This document shows, in pieces, positions 1 to 9,305 of a stretch of DNA of 64,000 bases. This DNA comes from Desulfovibrio litoralis DSM 11393 (GTDB taxonomy: Bacteria; Desulfobacterota; Desulfovibrionia; Desulfovibrionales; Desulfovibrionaceae). Position 1 is the stretch's first letter. Each line of letters starts with the position of its first letter. The stretch is taken from positions 62,001 through 126,000 of the forward strand of contig NZ_FRDI01000003.1 of the NCBI RefSeq assembly GCF_900143255.1, given 5' to 3'. The notes below the pieces were generated by a model, which was not told the DNA's origin, made no database searches, and saw only the letters and a program-made list of their open reading frames with translations. The position numbers and the translations under genes are program-made.

Positions 1-104
1 CTTATTCGCCTGCGTTAATTATCGTTGACAAAGAGCGAAAAAGAATTGACAAAGAAGTAGAAAAAGCAAAAATTATCGAAAAATTTAACCGTTTTAAACA
101 ATAA
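1..104 (+). CDS. C-terminal end of an unidentified protein (5' partial)
   Basis: An open frame enters from the left edge (first full codon at 3) and stops with TAA at 102-104. Only about 33 residues are visible: a short hydrophobic stretch with the sequence PALIIVD, followed by a strongly charged Lys/Glu-rich tail that is probably helical and ends in RFKQ. This is too little to name a family. In many bacteria an NAD kinase gene lies just upstream of recN, but the tail does not show a recognisable NAD kinase ending, so I do not assign it. The gene lies 35 bases before the EF-hand gene on the same strand and may be cotranscribed with it. Confidence 0.6.
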   Translation, partial: YSPALIIVDKERKRIDKEVEKAKIIEKFNRFKQ

Positions 105-139
105 ATCTACTAAACAATTTTCATAAAAAGGAACACGTT

Positions 140-532
140 ATGTTAAACAAAACTCTCGCGTTAATATGCTTTTCAATTTTAAGCCTTGGCTTTAGCGTTT
201 ATAATATAAACACAGCACAAGCCAACCCCGGCATGGCAAAATCAGAAAAAACAATAGCCGGACACGAAGAATTAGACGCACAATTTCAACGCTCTGATGC
301 CAATAACGACGGAAACTGGAACTGGGAAGAGTTTCAAAACGCCTATCCAAAAATGCAAAAACCTGCCTTTGAAGCAATGGACTCAGACAAAAACGATTTG
401 GTCAGCAAAAAAGAATGGTTGGAGTTTAAAATGCGTCATGCTATGGAAACCTCAGGTTCAAAAATGCCAAGCGGTACGATGCAAAAAGAACAAAACGACG
501 TTCCAAGCATGATTACACCACCAAAAAAATAA
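140..532 (+). CDS. Exported EF-hand calcium-binding protein
   Basis: This is a 130-residue protein with an N-terminal signal sequence (hydrophobic core about residues 6-20, likely cleavage after an Ala-Gln-Ala near 26-28). Two EF-hand-like loops follow: one near residues 53-64 reads DANNDGNWNWEE, and one near 81-92 reads DSDKNDLVSKKE. Both keep Asp at the first position and Glu at position 12, the usual Ca2+ ligands. The tail is rich in Met, Ser and Lys. It probably acts in the periplasm as a small Ca2+-binding or sensor protein, but its partner is unknown. A GGAA Shine-Dalgarno-like sequence precedes the ATG. The pairing of loops makes a real EF-hand pair likely, although the first loop is Trp-rich and unusual. 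Confidence 0.8.
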   Translation: MLNKTLALICFSILSLGFSVYNINTAQANPGMAKSEKTIAGHEELDAQFQRSDANNDGNWNWEEFQNAYPKMQKPAFEAMDSDKNDLVSKKEWLEFKMRHAMETSGSKMPSGTMQKEQNDVPSMITPPKK

Positions 533-561
533 TAACAAAACAATGAACTTAACTAATTAAT

Positions 562-2199
562 ATGCTTGAATATCTTAGAATACGCAACCTCGCCCTCATC
601 GAAGACATGGAGCTTGAATTTGTTAAAGGCTTAAATGTTTTAACCGGAGAAACAGGTGCGGGAAAAAGCTTTATTCTGAAAGCATTGGCTTTTTTGACCG
701 GAGAAAAACTCGGGGCTGATTTAGTTCGCCCCGGAGAAGAAAAAGCCGTTGTTGAAGGAATTTTTATATTACCCGATGGAGAACTGATTATTCGCCGCGA
801 ATTATCAGGAGAAAACGGGCGTAGTCGCTTTTTTATAAACGATAAACTCAGCTCTCAAGATAGTATAAAAGAATTAAAAAGCTCTTTAATTCTTCATACC
901 AGTCAACATGAGCAGCAAAGACTTCTTCAACCCGCCTTTCAGGCAAAATTGTTAGAAAGATTCTGCAATAATCCAAGTCTATTTAACGAAAAAGAACAAC
1001 TCTGGCTCAGTTTAAAAGACTTAAATAAAAAACGTCAACAGCTTATTGAAAAAGCAAAACATCTTGAAGACAAACGAGAATTGCTCGAACATCAACAAAA
1101 AGAAATAGATAAAGTTAAACCCGAACAAGGCGAAGAAGAAGATTTGGAAAACAAACGTCTCGCCTTGCGTTATCAAGAAGCGGCGAAAGAAGCAAAAGAT
1201 GACGTAATCCAACTTTTAAAGGGTTACGGAGAATATCCTGCAATCAGTGAACAAATCTCAAAATTAATGAACAGCATAGAAGCATTAAAAAAATTTACCG
1301 ATGAGTTAGACGAAGAAAATGACCTATTGAACCAAGCACAAGATGTCTTTTATCAACTCGAAAGCAAAGTTCGTAAGATAGACCTAACTAAAAATTCTGA
1401 GGAAAATACCGAAGATATAGAATCTCGTTTATACGAGTTGGCTCAATTAAAACGCAAACTAAAACGCAGTCTTCCCGAAATATTGGCTTTAAGTGAAGAG
1501 ATTAAAGAAAATTTAGATTTTTTAGATAGTTGTGCTCTTGATTTAAAACAACTAAGTAAAGAAGAAGAAGTATTGGCGGAAAAATTATATAATCTGCTTC
1601 AAGAAATTAATAAACTTCAAGCCGATACCGCTGAGATTTTCACTAAGGCTTTAACCAACGAATTAAAAGGCTTGGGCTTTTCCGAACACTTGCAACTGAC
1701 TTTTGAATTCAGCCCGCACGAACTATACCCTGCTTGTGGAAACATTTCTGCCTGTATTGAAAATAAAGCCCATCTACTCTGGATTCCAAACCCCGGACAA
1801 ACCCCGAAAACTCTTGATAAAATCGCTTCGGGCGGTGAATTATCGAGATTCTTACTTGCTTTGGTCGGCGTCAGTGTAAAACAACAACAAAACGATGAAC
1901 AAGCCACCTTAATCTTTGACGAAGTTGACGCAGGGGTTGGCGGAATTACTTTAAATGCCCTTGCCGAACGTATAAAAGAACTCTCACAGGCAAGACAAAT
2001 TCTTCTTATTACCCACTGGCCACGTCTTGCCATTCACGGAGAAAGACACTTTTTCGTACAGAAAAAAGTTGTTGATGGAAAAACCTTTACTCTCTGTCGT
2101 CGGCTCGACAAGGCAGAACGCCACGAAGAAATTATTCGTATGGCAGGTGGCGGAGACGAAGGGAAAGCCATGGCTGATGAGCTGTTTAAAAGCTTATAA
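562..2199 (+). CDS. recN: DNA repair protein RecN
   Basis: RecN is an SMC-like ATPase that acts early in recombinational repair of double-strand breaks in the cytoplasm. The 545-residue protein has the expected order of parts. There is a Walker A GETGAGKS at residues 29-36 and a long central coiled-coil region (about 150-360, rich in Lys/Glu/Leu heptads). The ABC signature SGGELSR lies near 422-428, a Walker B LIFDEVDAG near 450, and the His of the switch (LLITHWPRL) follows. Length matches the family (about 550). The start ATG at 562 lacks a clear Shine-Dalgarno but gives the normal N terminus, MLEYLRIRNLALIE. It sits 29 bases after the EF-hand gene and 85 bases before lnt. Confidence 0.96.
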   Translation: MLEYLRIRNLALIEDMELEFVKGLNVLTGETGAGKSFILKALAFLTGEKLGADLVRPGEEKAVVEGIFILPDGELIIRRELSGENGRSRFFINDKLSSQDSIKELKSSLILHTSQHEQQRLLQPAFQAKLLERFCNNPSLFNEKEQLWLSLKDLNKKRQQLIEKAKHLEDKRELLEHQQKEIDKVKPEQGEEEDLENKRLALRYQEAAKEAKDDVIQLLKGYGEYPAISEQISKLMNSIEALKKFTDELDEENDLLNQAQDVFYQLESKVRKIDLTKNSEENTEDIESRLYELAQLKRKLKRSLPEILALSEEIKENLDFLDSCALDLKQLSKEEEVLAEKLYNLLQEINKLQADTAEIFTKALTNELKGLGFSEHLQLTFEFSPHELYPACGNISACIENKAHLLWIPNPGQTPKTLDKIASGGELSRFLLALVGVSVKQQQNDEQATLIFDEVDAGVGGITLNALAERIKELSQARQILLITHWPRLAIHGERHFFVQKKVVDGKTFTLCRRLDKAERHEEIIRMAGGGDEGKAMADELFKSL

Positions 2200-2284
2200 A
2201 GCGTTTCTTGTTGCTTTATCAATAAAAAACCAAGGCTTAAGTCTACAATTTTGTTTTCATAATCAAACATCAATCAAGTAACTA

Positions 2285-3964
2285 ATGAAAAATACTCTTA
2301 AAAAGCTACAGGCTCACCCAAACACAGCCGCACAAATAAATCTTTCAAGCAAACAAAAAATATTCTGTGGTATTATTGGAATTTTAGGGTTTTGTTTAGG
2401 AATGCCCAATTTCATGACAAAAGATTTTGGAATTGGCGGATTTTTGCCAGCCTTGCCTATTTTGGTGATTTTATTTCCCTTGTGTTTAAGTATTTTTTCA
2501 TTTAGTGCCAACTCTCGCTTTGAAGCCTTTAAAAATAGTTGGTTAACCTCAGTTTTAGCTTTTTCCGCCTCATTATATTGGTTAGCTTATCCCTTAAGCA
2601 ACCAAGGCGGTTTACCTGTTTTTGTTACAATTCCGTTCGTACTTTTGGTCGGGGCTTATTTAGCTCTCTACCCTGCTTTGTTTTCAGTGCTTTTCCAAAT
2701 AACTTTGACAAGGTTTAAACCTTACAGCCCTATCTTATGTTTTATCGCCACGTTTTTATGGTATTTTCAAGAAGTATTGTGTTCTTTAATGTTTACGGGC
2801 TTTCCTTGGCTTAATTTAAGCATGGCGTTTGTACCTTGGACAATTTGTATCCAGCTTGTATCAATTTGTGGAGCTTATTTTTTAGCCGGAATAATCGCCG
2901 GAATAGCTTTATTATTTTTTCAAAGTTTCCTGATTGTTATCAATCAAGAACAAAAAAACTTTAAAGTCAGCTTACCTATTTTTTCCTTGTTAGCCATATT
3001 TTTAAGTTCTTGGCTCGGCTTTGGCTATCTTCAATTAAAAAATGATAATACACTAACAGAAATGTTTAGCCCTTTTAAACAAGAAACAAACAAAATTGAT
3101 AACTTAAATAACAAATTAGAAGTAATTTTAGTACAAGCAAATATTTCCCAAGACCAAAAATGGGATAGAAAATATTTTCTGCAAACAATTAATGCCCACA
3201 AACAGCTCAGTTTAGAAGCACTTTCAAAACATCAAAACCCCGAAAACCCTCCTTTGGTAATTTGGGCGGAAACAACAATGCCGTTTGATACAAAGGCGGG
3301 CGTATCTTTTTTTGAAGACTTAAAAGAATTTGTCGGAAACAATAATTTTTTATTGTTATTTGGACATATTTCTTTTGATGAAGGCGATTATTTGTTTAAT
3401 CACCCACGCAATCAAGCGGGAATTATCAGTAACAATGGCGAATATTTAGGAAGCTATTCAAAGGCACATTTAGTTCCCTTTGGCGAATACATACCCTTTT
3501 ATATTGATAGAATACCATTTATCTATGAAGTTTTTCAAGGTATTTTACAAGGGGTCGGAACTTTTATCCCCGGCGATATAAATCAAAAATTCAATAGTAT
3601 ACAGCTTAGAAACAATACACGACTTGACATGGGTATGCTCATTTGTTATGAGTCTATCTTTCCAAATATTGCAACAAAACGAGCCTCTTCGGCAAACTTG
3701 TTAATAAATATCAGTAATGACGCATGGTTCGGTAAAAGTGCCGCCCCGATACAACACTTATATTTATCCGCTTTAAGAGCCGTTGAACAAGGGCGTTATC
3801 TGGTTCGTTGTACCAATAGTGGGATTTCGGCTGTTGTTAATGATAAAGGTCAAATTATAACCCATAGCTCTCTATTTAAAACAGAATTTATCCATGCCGA
3901 AGTAGAACTGATAAATCGCAATACTTTTTATCATAATATATCAAATTGGTTAAATATTTTTTAG
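2285..3964 (+). CDS. lnt: Apolipoprotein N-acyltransferase
   Basis: Lnt adds the third acyl chain to the N-terminal Cys of outer-membrane lipoproteins, using phospholipid as donor. The 559-residue protein has six to eight hydrophobic segments in its first 250 residues and then a nitrilase-like periplasmic domain. The nitrilase triad can be seen: Glu near 329 (IWAETTMPF), Lys near 393 (SKAHLVPFGEY) and Cys near 453 (MLICYESIFP). The C-terminal part has the typical NISNDAWFG and VRCTNSGIS stretches. The gene is slightly longer than E. coli Lnt (512), mainly in the loops around 255-275. It lies just upstream of prfB on the same strand. Several lipoproteins in this window (CpoB-like at 24.3-25.2 kb, lipoprotein at 63.6 kb) are potential substrates. 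Confidence 0.95.
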   Translation: MKNTLKKLQAHPNTAAQINLSSKQKIFCGIIGILGFCLGMPNFMTKDFGIGGFLPALPILVILFPLCLSIFSFSANSRFEAFKNSWLTSVLAFSASLYWLAYPLSNQGGLPVFVTIPFVLLVGAYLALYPALFSVLFQITLTRFKPYSPILCFIATFLWYFQEVLCSLMFTGFPWLNLSMAFVPWTICIQLVSICGAYFLAGIIAGIALLFFQSFLIVINQEQKNFKVSLPIFSLLAIFLSSWLGFGYLQLKNDNTLTEMFSPFKQETNKIDNLNNKLEVILVQANISQDQKWDRKYFLQTINAHKQLSLEALSKHQNPENPPLVIWAETTMPFDTKAGVSFFEDLKEFVGNNNFLLLFGHISFDEGDYLFNHPRNQAGIISNNGEYLGSYSKAHLVPFGEYIPFYIDRIPFIYEVFQGILQGVGTFIPGDINQKFNSIQLRNNTRLDMGMLICYESIFPNIATKRASSANLLINISNDAWFGKSAAPIQHLYLSALRAVEQGRYLVRCTNSGISAVVNDKGQIITHSSLFKTEFIHAEVELINRNTFYHNISNWLNIF

Positions 3965-4002
3965 TTTTTTATATAAAATTTTTTTCGCGTCGGTGATTTT
4001 TA

Positions 4003-5113
4003 ATGTTACAACTACCTGAATTAAAAAGTCAAAGCACTACAGTATTAGAACGATTTAATGCCTTATGGAGTCGACTTTGACAATGATAAATTGGAAAAAC
4101 GCTTAAAAGAAATCGACAATGTAATAAGCCTGCCTGATGCTTGGGAAAACCCCGAGAAACTAACTCCGATATTACAAGAAAAAAGTCATATTGAAACACA
4201 ATTATCAGACTATAAAGCTCTTTATTCTCATAAAACAGATCTCGAAGATTGGTTAAATCTGGCTGAAGATGATGATGATGAAATTTTAATTAACCTTGAC
4301 AGTTCGATAAAAAAGTTAAATGATGCAATAGCCGAGATGGAACTGGCTCTTTTGCTTTCCAATAAAGAAGACGAATTTAACGCGTTACTTGAAATTCACC
4401 CGGGAGCGGGCGGAACAGAAGCTCAAGACTGGGCGGAAATGTTGTTGAGAATGTACTTGCGTTGGGCAGACCGACATAACTTTAAAACAGAATATTTAGA
4501 CTATTTATCAGGAGATGAAGCCGGTATAAAAAGTGTTACTTTACGAATAAGCGGACATAATGTATATGGTTTTTTGAAACATGAAAAAGGCATTCACAGA
4601 CTTATCAGAATTTCGCCTTTTGACTCTTCGGGAAGACGCCATACCTCTTTTGCCTCCGTTGACGTTTTGCCTGATGTTGGACAAGATATACAAATTGATA
4701 TAAAAGAAACCGACCTTAGAATTGATGTTTTTCGTTCTAGCGGCCCCGGCGGACAAAGTGTTAACACCACAAGTTCGGCAGTCAGAGTAACACATATACC
4801 AACAGGTATAGTCGCACAGTGTCAAAATGAAAAATCTCAGCACCATAATAAAGAAAGTGCTTTACAAATTTTGAAATCTAGGCTTTATGAATTAGAGTTA
4901 CAAAAAATTGAAGACGAAAAAAAAGCACAGTATGCCGGTAAGAATGCCATAGGATTTGGCAGCCAAATTCGAACCTATACTATGCAACCATACAGGCTGG
5001 TAAAAGACCATAGGTCTAATACCGAAATTGGCGATGTTGAAGCCGTTTTAGACGGTTCACTTGATACCCTGATAAAAGAACAATTACTCCGTATCTATGG
5101 ACAAAAAAAATAA
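4003..5113 (+). CDS. prfB: Peptide chain release factor 2, made by programmed +1 frameshift
   Basis: RF2 reads UGA and UAA stop codons and triggers peptide release. Frame one runs from ATG 4003 for 25 codons to an in-frame TGA at 4078-4080. The ribosome must slip forward by one base at CTT (4075-4077), so translation resumes at GAC 4079-4081 and continues to 5113, giving about 369 residues (E. coli RF2: 365). The anticodon-like tripeptide SPF is seen near residue 203 (RISPFDSSG) and the catalytic GGQ near 250 (GPGGQSVN). An ATG at 4058 in the second frame would give a protein lacking the correct N terminus and is not the real start. The last 17 bases overlap the next gene if that starts at 5097. 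Confidence 0.96.
4066..4081 (+). promoter_or_regulatory. prfB: RF2 +1 programmed frameshift site
   Basis: The sequence TGGAG TCGA CTTTGAC holds a Shine-Dalgarno-like GGAG (4067-4070), a slippery CTT (4075-4077), the TGA stop and a following C. This is the conserved RF2 autoregulatory arrangement: when RF2 is scarce, slow reading of the weak UGA-C context allows the +1 slip. The internal GGAG lies four bases before CTT, close to the three-base spacing in E. coli. A second in-frame TGA follows two codons later (4084-4086) in frame zero. Confidence 0.93.
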
Positions 5114-6026
5114 CCACCACACCATGGGAAAAGCTCCGTTTTCAATCTCAAAATCCGAAACTGTATCGTCCTCTTGTGTGGATAATACTTTAGGTCTTGA
5201 CTTGGCAAACCTTGCTCAAGCAATGAGAGAAACCATAGGGTTAAAAAATAACTCCGGCGATGCATCAATTCAAAATTTTGTAAAACAAAGAAAAAATATT
5301 TTGGCGATCTTTCATTTGGTTGATCACTTAGACCTTGAAGATTGGTACGATTTAGTTAAGCAACACGACCTTAGCGGTTGGCTCGCGTTAGAACTCTCAA
5401 GCCCTACAAACTATTCGCTTAAAGCCATGTTAGACAGTATAGAGGGGCAAATTTATAGCAAATCCGTTGACCCAACAACAGGCTTAGCCAATAACACCGT
5501 TTTTATCCGCGAATTGTCTCACGAACTACAAAGAGCGTCTCGTGCGGGAACAGAAATGAGCCTTGCGTTAATAGAAATTGATGACCCGGCTCAACCTTCA
5601 ACAATAAAGATTAACGAAATTTATCGAAAATTTGCCGAACACTGTATCGCTCAATTAAGAAATTACGAAACCGCTGCAAGGCTTGACGAAAACCGTTTTG
5701 CTATTATTTTGCCAGCATCTTCGGCAATAAAAGCACAAATTATGATAGGTCGACTTTTATCAAATTTTAGAGAAGAAGTTTTTCGCCCCACAGACTCTCA
5801 CCCAATTTCATTTACTTTTTCAGCAGGAATAGCTACCTATGGCGGAAGATTAACCGTTCCGACTGTTGAAGAAGCAATCTGTATGGCAGACCTTCCCCTG
5901 CGTACCGCTCAACTAAAAGGTGGAAACACTATAATTCTCTCTAACGTAAAACCAGACACACACTCAGATCGCGCAACTTTAGTTCACTCAAACGAAAAAC
6001 AATTTCTATTTTCAGGTATCGAATAG
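5097..6026 (+). CDS. Degenerate GGDEF-domain protein
   Basis: This 309-residue cytoplasmic protein carries a diguanylate-cyclase-like domain in its second half. The family's N-terminal landmark is kept as DPTTGLANNTVF near residues 123-134. The active-site signature is lost: where GGDEF should be followed by AIILP, the protein reads DENRFAIILP (about residues 199-208). It is therefore unlikely to make cyclic di-GMP and may be a binding or scaffold protein. The first 110 residues match nothing I recognise. The ATG at 5097 overlaps prfB by 17 bases; ATG 5124 is an alternative start, and neither has a clear ribosome binding site. It is followed after 12 bases by the FlhG-type ATPase, which suggests a role in flagellar number or placement. 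Confidence 0.75.
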   Translation: MDKKNNHHTMGKAPFSISKSETVSSSCVDNTLGLDLANLAQAMRETIGLKNNSGDASIQNFVKQRKNILAIFHLVDHLDLEDWYDLVKQHDLSGWLALELSSPTNYSLKAMLDSIEGQIYSKSVDPTTGLANNTVFIRELSHELQRASRAGTEMSLALIEIDDPAQPSTIKINEIYRKFAEHCIAQLRNYETAARLDENRFAIILPASSAIKAQIMIGRLLSNFREEVFRPTDSHPISFTFSAGIATYGGRLTVPTVEEAICMADLPLRTAQLKGGNTIILSNVKPDTHSDRATLVHSNEKQFLFSGIE

Positions 6027-6038
6027 CAGGTAACGTTC

Positions 6039-6860
6039 ATGTCTAATAATCAAACCACAACCCTCTGTGTATCAGTATTAAGCGGTAAAGGCGGAGTTGG
6101 AAAAACCAACATCACCCTTAATCTGGGGTGTAGCCTCGTCTCAGCCGGAGAAAAGGTACTCTTGATGGATTGCGACCTTGGTCTTGCCAATCTTGATGTT
6201 CTTTTGGGTCTTGCCCCGGAAAAAACTCTGCAAGACCTACTTTTGCCATACACAACCCCGGCAGAAGTCGCCATACCTATTAGCGAAGGTTTAGACTTTA
6301 TTCCTGCTGCTTCCGGAATGCCTGAACTAGTTGAACTTGATACAGATATTCGTAATGTACTTTTTGATAAACTCGAATCATTCTTTCCGGCTTACGACTT
6401 TGTTTTCTTAGACCTTGGAGCCGGTATTTCGTCTACAGTCTTGGCGATGGCGGCAATGAGCCGTTTACGTCTTGTTGTTGTTACTCCTGAACCAACTTCT
6501 CTTACAGACAGCTATGCTCTGATGAAGGTTTTATCAAAAAAATACGGAGTTACTGACTTTTATGTCGTGGTTAACCAAGCCGATAACCACAGAGAAGAAG
6601 TTCAGGCGTTTGACCGTTTGCACGCAGCATGTCAAAAGTTTTTAAAAATAGAACCACAATTTTTAGGCGGAATTCGTACGGATCGTTTAGTTTCTGAGGC
6701 TGTACGCCGTCAAAAACCATTGATGCAATATGCCCCACACTCGCTTGCCGCACAAAACTTTAACGCTCTCGCCTCACGTTTAAGAAGTATAAGGTTGACT
6801 ATGCTGCCACAACTGGCAAGTTCAAGCGTGCTTATGCCCCTACCTAAAGAGTTTAGCTAA
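6039..6860 (+). CDS. flhG: MinD/ParA-family ATPase, FlhG (FleN)-like
   Basis: FlhG-type ATPases set the number and site of flagella, usually together with the GTPase FlhF. The 273-residue protein has the deviant Walker A SGKGGVGKTN (residues 15-24) and the DCDLGLANLDVLLGL stretch characteristic of the FlhG/MinD group. A Walker B-like FVFLDLGAGISS lies near 125-136. The C terminus does not show the clear amphipathic membrane-targeting helix of MinD. An AGGTAAC sequence seven bases before the ATG serves as ribosome binding site. The gene follows the degenerate GGDEF protein closely, and the window also has a flagellin gene at 19.5 kb. No flhF or minC is seen here, so MinD cannot be fully excluded. 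Confidence 0.82.
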   Translation: MSNNQTTTLCVSVLSGKGGVGKTNITLNLGCSLVSAGEKVLLMDCDLGLANLDVLLGLAPEKTLQDLLLPYTTPAEVAIPISEGLDFIPAASGMPELVELDTDIRNVLFDKLESFFPAYDFVFLDLGAGISSTVLAMAAMSRLRLVVVTPEPTSLTDSYALMKVLSKKYGVTDFYVVVNQADNHREEVQAFDRLHAACQKFLKIEPQFLGGIRTDRLVSEAVRRQKPLMQYAPHSLAAQNFNALASRLRSIRLTMLPQLASSSVLMPLPKEFS

Positions 6861-6866
6861 ACAATA

Positions 6867-7088
6867 ATGCCTTATTCAGCTAAGTTGTACGTTAAAATAG
6901 CCAAACAAGATATTGCTATGTTTCGCTTTTTGCTTGAAGCCCATGAAAATTTGGGGCTTATGAGCGTAGTCGACCCAAGAGTCGCATGGCTGAAAATACG
7001 CTTTTCCGAAGACCAAAAACAAGAAATGTTGTTGTTTTTAAACGGCATAAAAGAAAGCTTGGCGTTGGAAATAAAACAAGATCTTTAA
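6867..7088 (+). CDS. Small conserved protein, DUF4911-like
   Basis: A 73-residue soluble protein starts six bases after the FlhG-type gene ends and is clearly in the same operon. It begins KLYVKIAKQDIAMFRFLLEA, a pattern of alternating strand and helix, and ends LFLNGIKESLALEI. The overall form (a strand, a helix with FRFLLEAHENLG, then strands with DPRVAWLKIRF) resembles the DUF4911 family found in sulfate-reducing Deltaproteobacteria. I recognise this from the pattern only, with moderate certainty. No catalytic residues or metal-binding motif stand out. It might assist the ATPase upstream, but this is only inferred from the tight spacing. Confidence 0.65.
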   Translation: MPYSAKLYVKIAKQDIAMFRFLLEAHENLGLMSVVDPRVAWLKIRFSEDQKQEMLLFLNGIKESLALEIKQDL

Positions 7089-7098
7089 TAGATTAACC

Positions 7099-8094
7099 TT
7101 AGTTATCTGACTTTGGGTGAGCTTTGTCATAAACTTCAACCAACTTTGCCAAGTTTAAATGGGTATAACGCTGAGTCGTGCTTAATCTTGAATGCCCCAA
7201 AAGCTCTTGAACCGAGCGTAAATCTGCACCTGATTCCAAAAGATGAGTAGCAAAAGAATGTCGTAAGGCATGAGGCGAAACAGTTTCGGATAAATTTGCC
7301 TGTTTGCATAAAGTTTCTAAAACACGCTGAGCCTGTCTTCTCTGTAACCTATCGCCTCGAACTCCAATAAATAAAGCCTCAGACTCCGCCGGAATACAAT
7401 CTTTTAAATTAAGCCACTTATCTAAAGCTTCTTGGCTTTTTTCGGTTAAAGGGGCAAGACGCTCTTTATTCCCCTTTCCACGGACTTTAATTATTTTTGC
7501 CCCTTGAGTATAATCTTTAAGGTTTAAATTTAAAGCTTCCGAAATACGCAAACCCGACCCGTAAAGAAGCTCTATTAAAGCTAAATCTCTGGCATGTATG
7601 GCTTGTGTTTCTTTTGTTCCCAAAGCAAGTATCTTTTGATTACTAGGCTCGTTATCTGATGTATTTTTTTTATCTACTTCAAGCAAAGCATAAGCTTGGT
7701 CAACATTCAAATGTTTCGGTTGGCGTTTATCTTGTTTCGGGTTCGCAATACCGAGAGTCGGAACTTTCTCAACCTTACCCAAGCGCGCCATAAATTTAAA
7801 AAAAGAACGTAAAGTAGAAAGCTTACGCCCCATACTTGTACGACTGACTTGCCGACGATGCAATTCGCTTAAAAAACCCTTAACTTCTTTCGGGCTGATT
7901 TGTTCGAGCTTGTTTAAGGTTAAATTTTTAGTCTGTAAAAAACTTTCAAACTGTTCAAGGTCAAGTGTATACGCACTAAGCGTATCAGCAGAATAGGCTT
8001 TTTCATATTCTAAATGAGCTAAAAACATTTCAACACATTCCGGAATATTGCTTTGTGTTTTTCCTTGTTTTATACTGTCTTTTTTTGTTTTCAT
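7099..8094 (-). CDS. Tyrosine recombinase XerC/XerD-like
   Basis: Xer recombinases resolve chromosome dimers at dif during division. The 331-residue protein has the SAM-like N-terminal DNA-binding domain (about 20-110) and the catalytic domain. The active residues are all seen: Arg183 (GSGLRISEAL), Lys207 (RGKGNKER), His275 and Arg278 (HALRHSF), His301 (GHSRLSTTQ) and Tyr310. A stretch around 140-165 rich in Asn/Ser/Gln is longer than in E. coli XerC/D. No integrase-type arm-binding domain or neighbouring phage genes are present, so a housekeeping Xer is more likely than a phage integrase. Whether it is XerC or XerD cannot be decided here. It converges with the 73-residue gene, with a gap of only 10 bases. 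Confidence 0.9.
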   Translation of the reverse strand: MKTKKDSIKQGKTQSNIPECVEMFLAHLEYEKAYSADTLSAYTLDLEQFESFLQTKNLTLNKLEQISPKEVKGFLSELHRRQVSRTSMGRKLSTLRSFFKFMARLGKVEKVPTLGIANPKQDKRQPKHLNVDQAYALLEVDKKNTSDNEPSNQKILALGTKETQAIHARDLALIELLYGSGLRISEALNLNLKDYTQGAKIIKVRGKGNKERLAPLTEKSQEALDKWLNLKDCIPAESEALFIGVRGDRLQRRQAQRVLETLCKQANLSETVSPHALRHSFATHLLESGADLRSVQELLGHSRLSTTQRYTHLNLAKLVEVYDKAHPKSDN

Positions 8095-8145
8095 TGTTCT
8101 TTACAACTAAAAGTTGATAAAATATTCAAGCGAAAAAGTCTCTTT

Positions 8146-9204
8146 TTATATTTCCGACATTCTCTTTTGCATTAATAAAGCATCAGCCAAACTTAAAGCC
8201 AGCATAGCTTTTAAAACCGGTACAATACGCGGTATCGCCGAAATATCGTGGCGTCCTTCTATTTTTAAAGATGTTTTAACTCCATTACGGGTGATGGTTT
8301 CTTGTTCTTTTGAAATAGAGGGAATCGGCTTTATTGCCGCCCTAACGACAATATCTTGCCCTGAGCTTATTCCGCCCAAAATTCCGCCTGAGTTATTGCC
8401 TTGAAAGCCATCTTTTGTAATCGGGTCATTATGTTCGCTGCCTTTCATGCGAGCAGCAGCAAAACCAGAGCCAATTTCGACGCCTTTCACCGCACCAACA
8501 GACATAATAGCGGCGGCGATAATTGCATCAAGCTTGGCAAAGACAGGTTCGCCCAAGCCCGGTGGGACATTTTTTGCGACAATTTCTACAACTCCGCCCA
8601 AAGAATCCCCTTCTCCACGGGTTTTTGTAACCAGATCATTCCACTTTACCAAAACGTTTGGATCAGGAGAAAAATAAGGACGTTCAAAAGACCTTGAAAT
8701 ATCAATACGCTCTGCAACAATTCCACCAAGCTCAACAGTATATGCCTGAAGTTTAATATCATGAGTATTCAAAAAAGCTTGTGCAACAGCCCCACCGGCA
8801 ACACGAGATAATGTTTCACGCCCCGATGAACGCCCGCCGCCTCTATGGTCTCTATAATGATACTTGGCAGTATAAGTATAGTCGGCGTGTCCCGGGCGAA
8901 AAATTTCTTTTAAATTATCATAAGCGTCTGATTTATGGTCTTTATTTCTTACCATAAAAGCAATCGGCGTGCCCATAGTCATACCGTTAAACACACCGGA
9001 CAAAATTTCAACCCTATCGGCTTCATTGCGAGTAGTTGAGGCAAGAGAAGTTCCCGGTCGTCTTAAGTCGAGTTCTGTTTGTATTATATTTTCATCAAGC
9101 ATAATACCGGAAGGGCAACCGTCAATCACCCCACCCAAAGCCACACCGTGAGATTCACCAAAAGTTGTAAGTCTAAATAAATGTCCAAAAGTACTACCAA
9201 ACAT
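8146..9204 (-). CDS. aroC: Chorismate synthase
   Basis: AroC converts 5-enolpyruvylshikimate-3-phosphate to chorismate with reduced FMN, the last step of the shikimate pathway. The 352-residue protein has all conserved blocks: [19 protein letters not shown] at residues 16-34, the RPGHADYT and [15 protein letters not shown] region near 108-135, and [14 protein letters not shown] near 270-285. Length is typical (about 355). A GAGGA sequence before the ATG fits a ribosome binding site. Shikimate kinase lies about 100 bases upstream on the same strand, and pheA and a dehydroquinate synthase II lie elsewhere in this window, so several shikimate-pathway steps are represented. Confidence 0.97.
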   Translation of the reverse strand: MFGSTFGHLFRLTTFGESHGVALGGVIDGCPSGIMLDENIIQTELDLRRPGTSLASTTRNEADRVEILSGVFNGMTMGTPIAFMVRNKDHKSDAYDNLKEIFRPGHADYTYTAKYHYRDHRGGGRSSGRETLSRVAGGAVAQAFLNTHDIKLQAYTVELGGIVAERIDISRSFERPYFSPDPNVLVKWNDLVTKTRGEGDSLGGVVEIVAKNVPPGLGEPVFAKLDAIIAAAIMSVGAVKGVEIGSGFAAARMKGSEHNDPITKDGFQGNNSGGILGGISSGQDIVVRAAIKPIPSISKEQETITRNGVKTSLKIEGRHDISAIPRIVPVLKAMLALSLADALLMQKRMSEI

Positions 9205-9305
9205 ATATGATCCTCGCTATCAAAACTAACTCTTAATTAAAATAAAACCTACGTGAAATAAGGTCATTTCAAATTATATAGGCTAATCATATTGATTGTA
9301 AAGGG

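Noticed and set aside
7099-8094. Tyrosine recombinase as a phage or island integrase
   Set aside because: No phage, tRNA target or mobile genes are adjacent, and the protein has the length and motifs of housekeeping Xer recombinases.
8114-9151. Open frames on the plus strand opposite aroC
   Set aside because: They are mirror frames of the well-conserved chorismate synthase gene, without ribosome binding sites.
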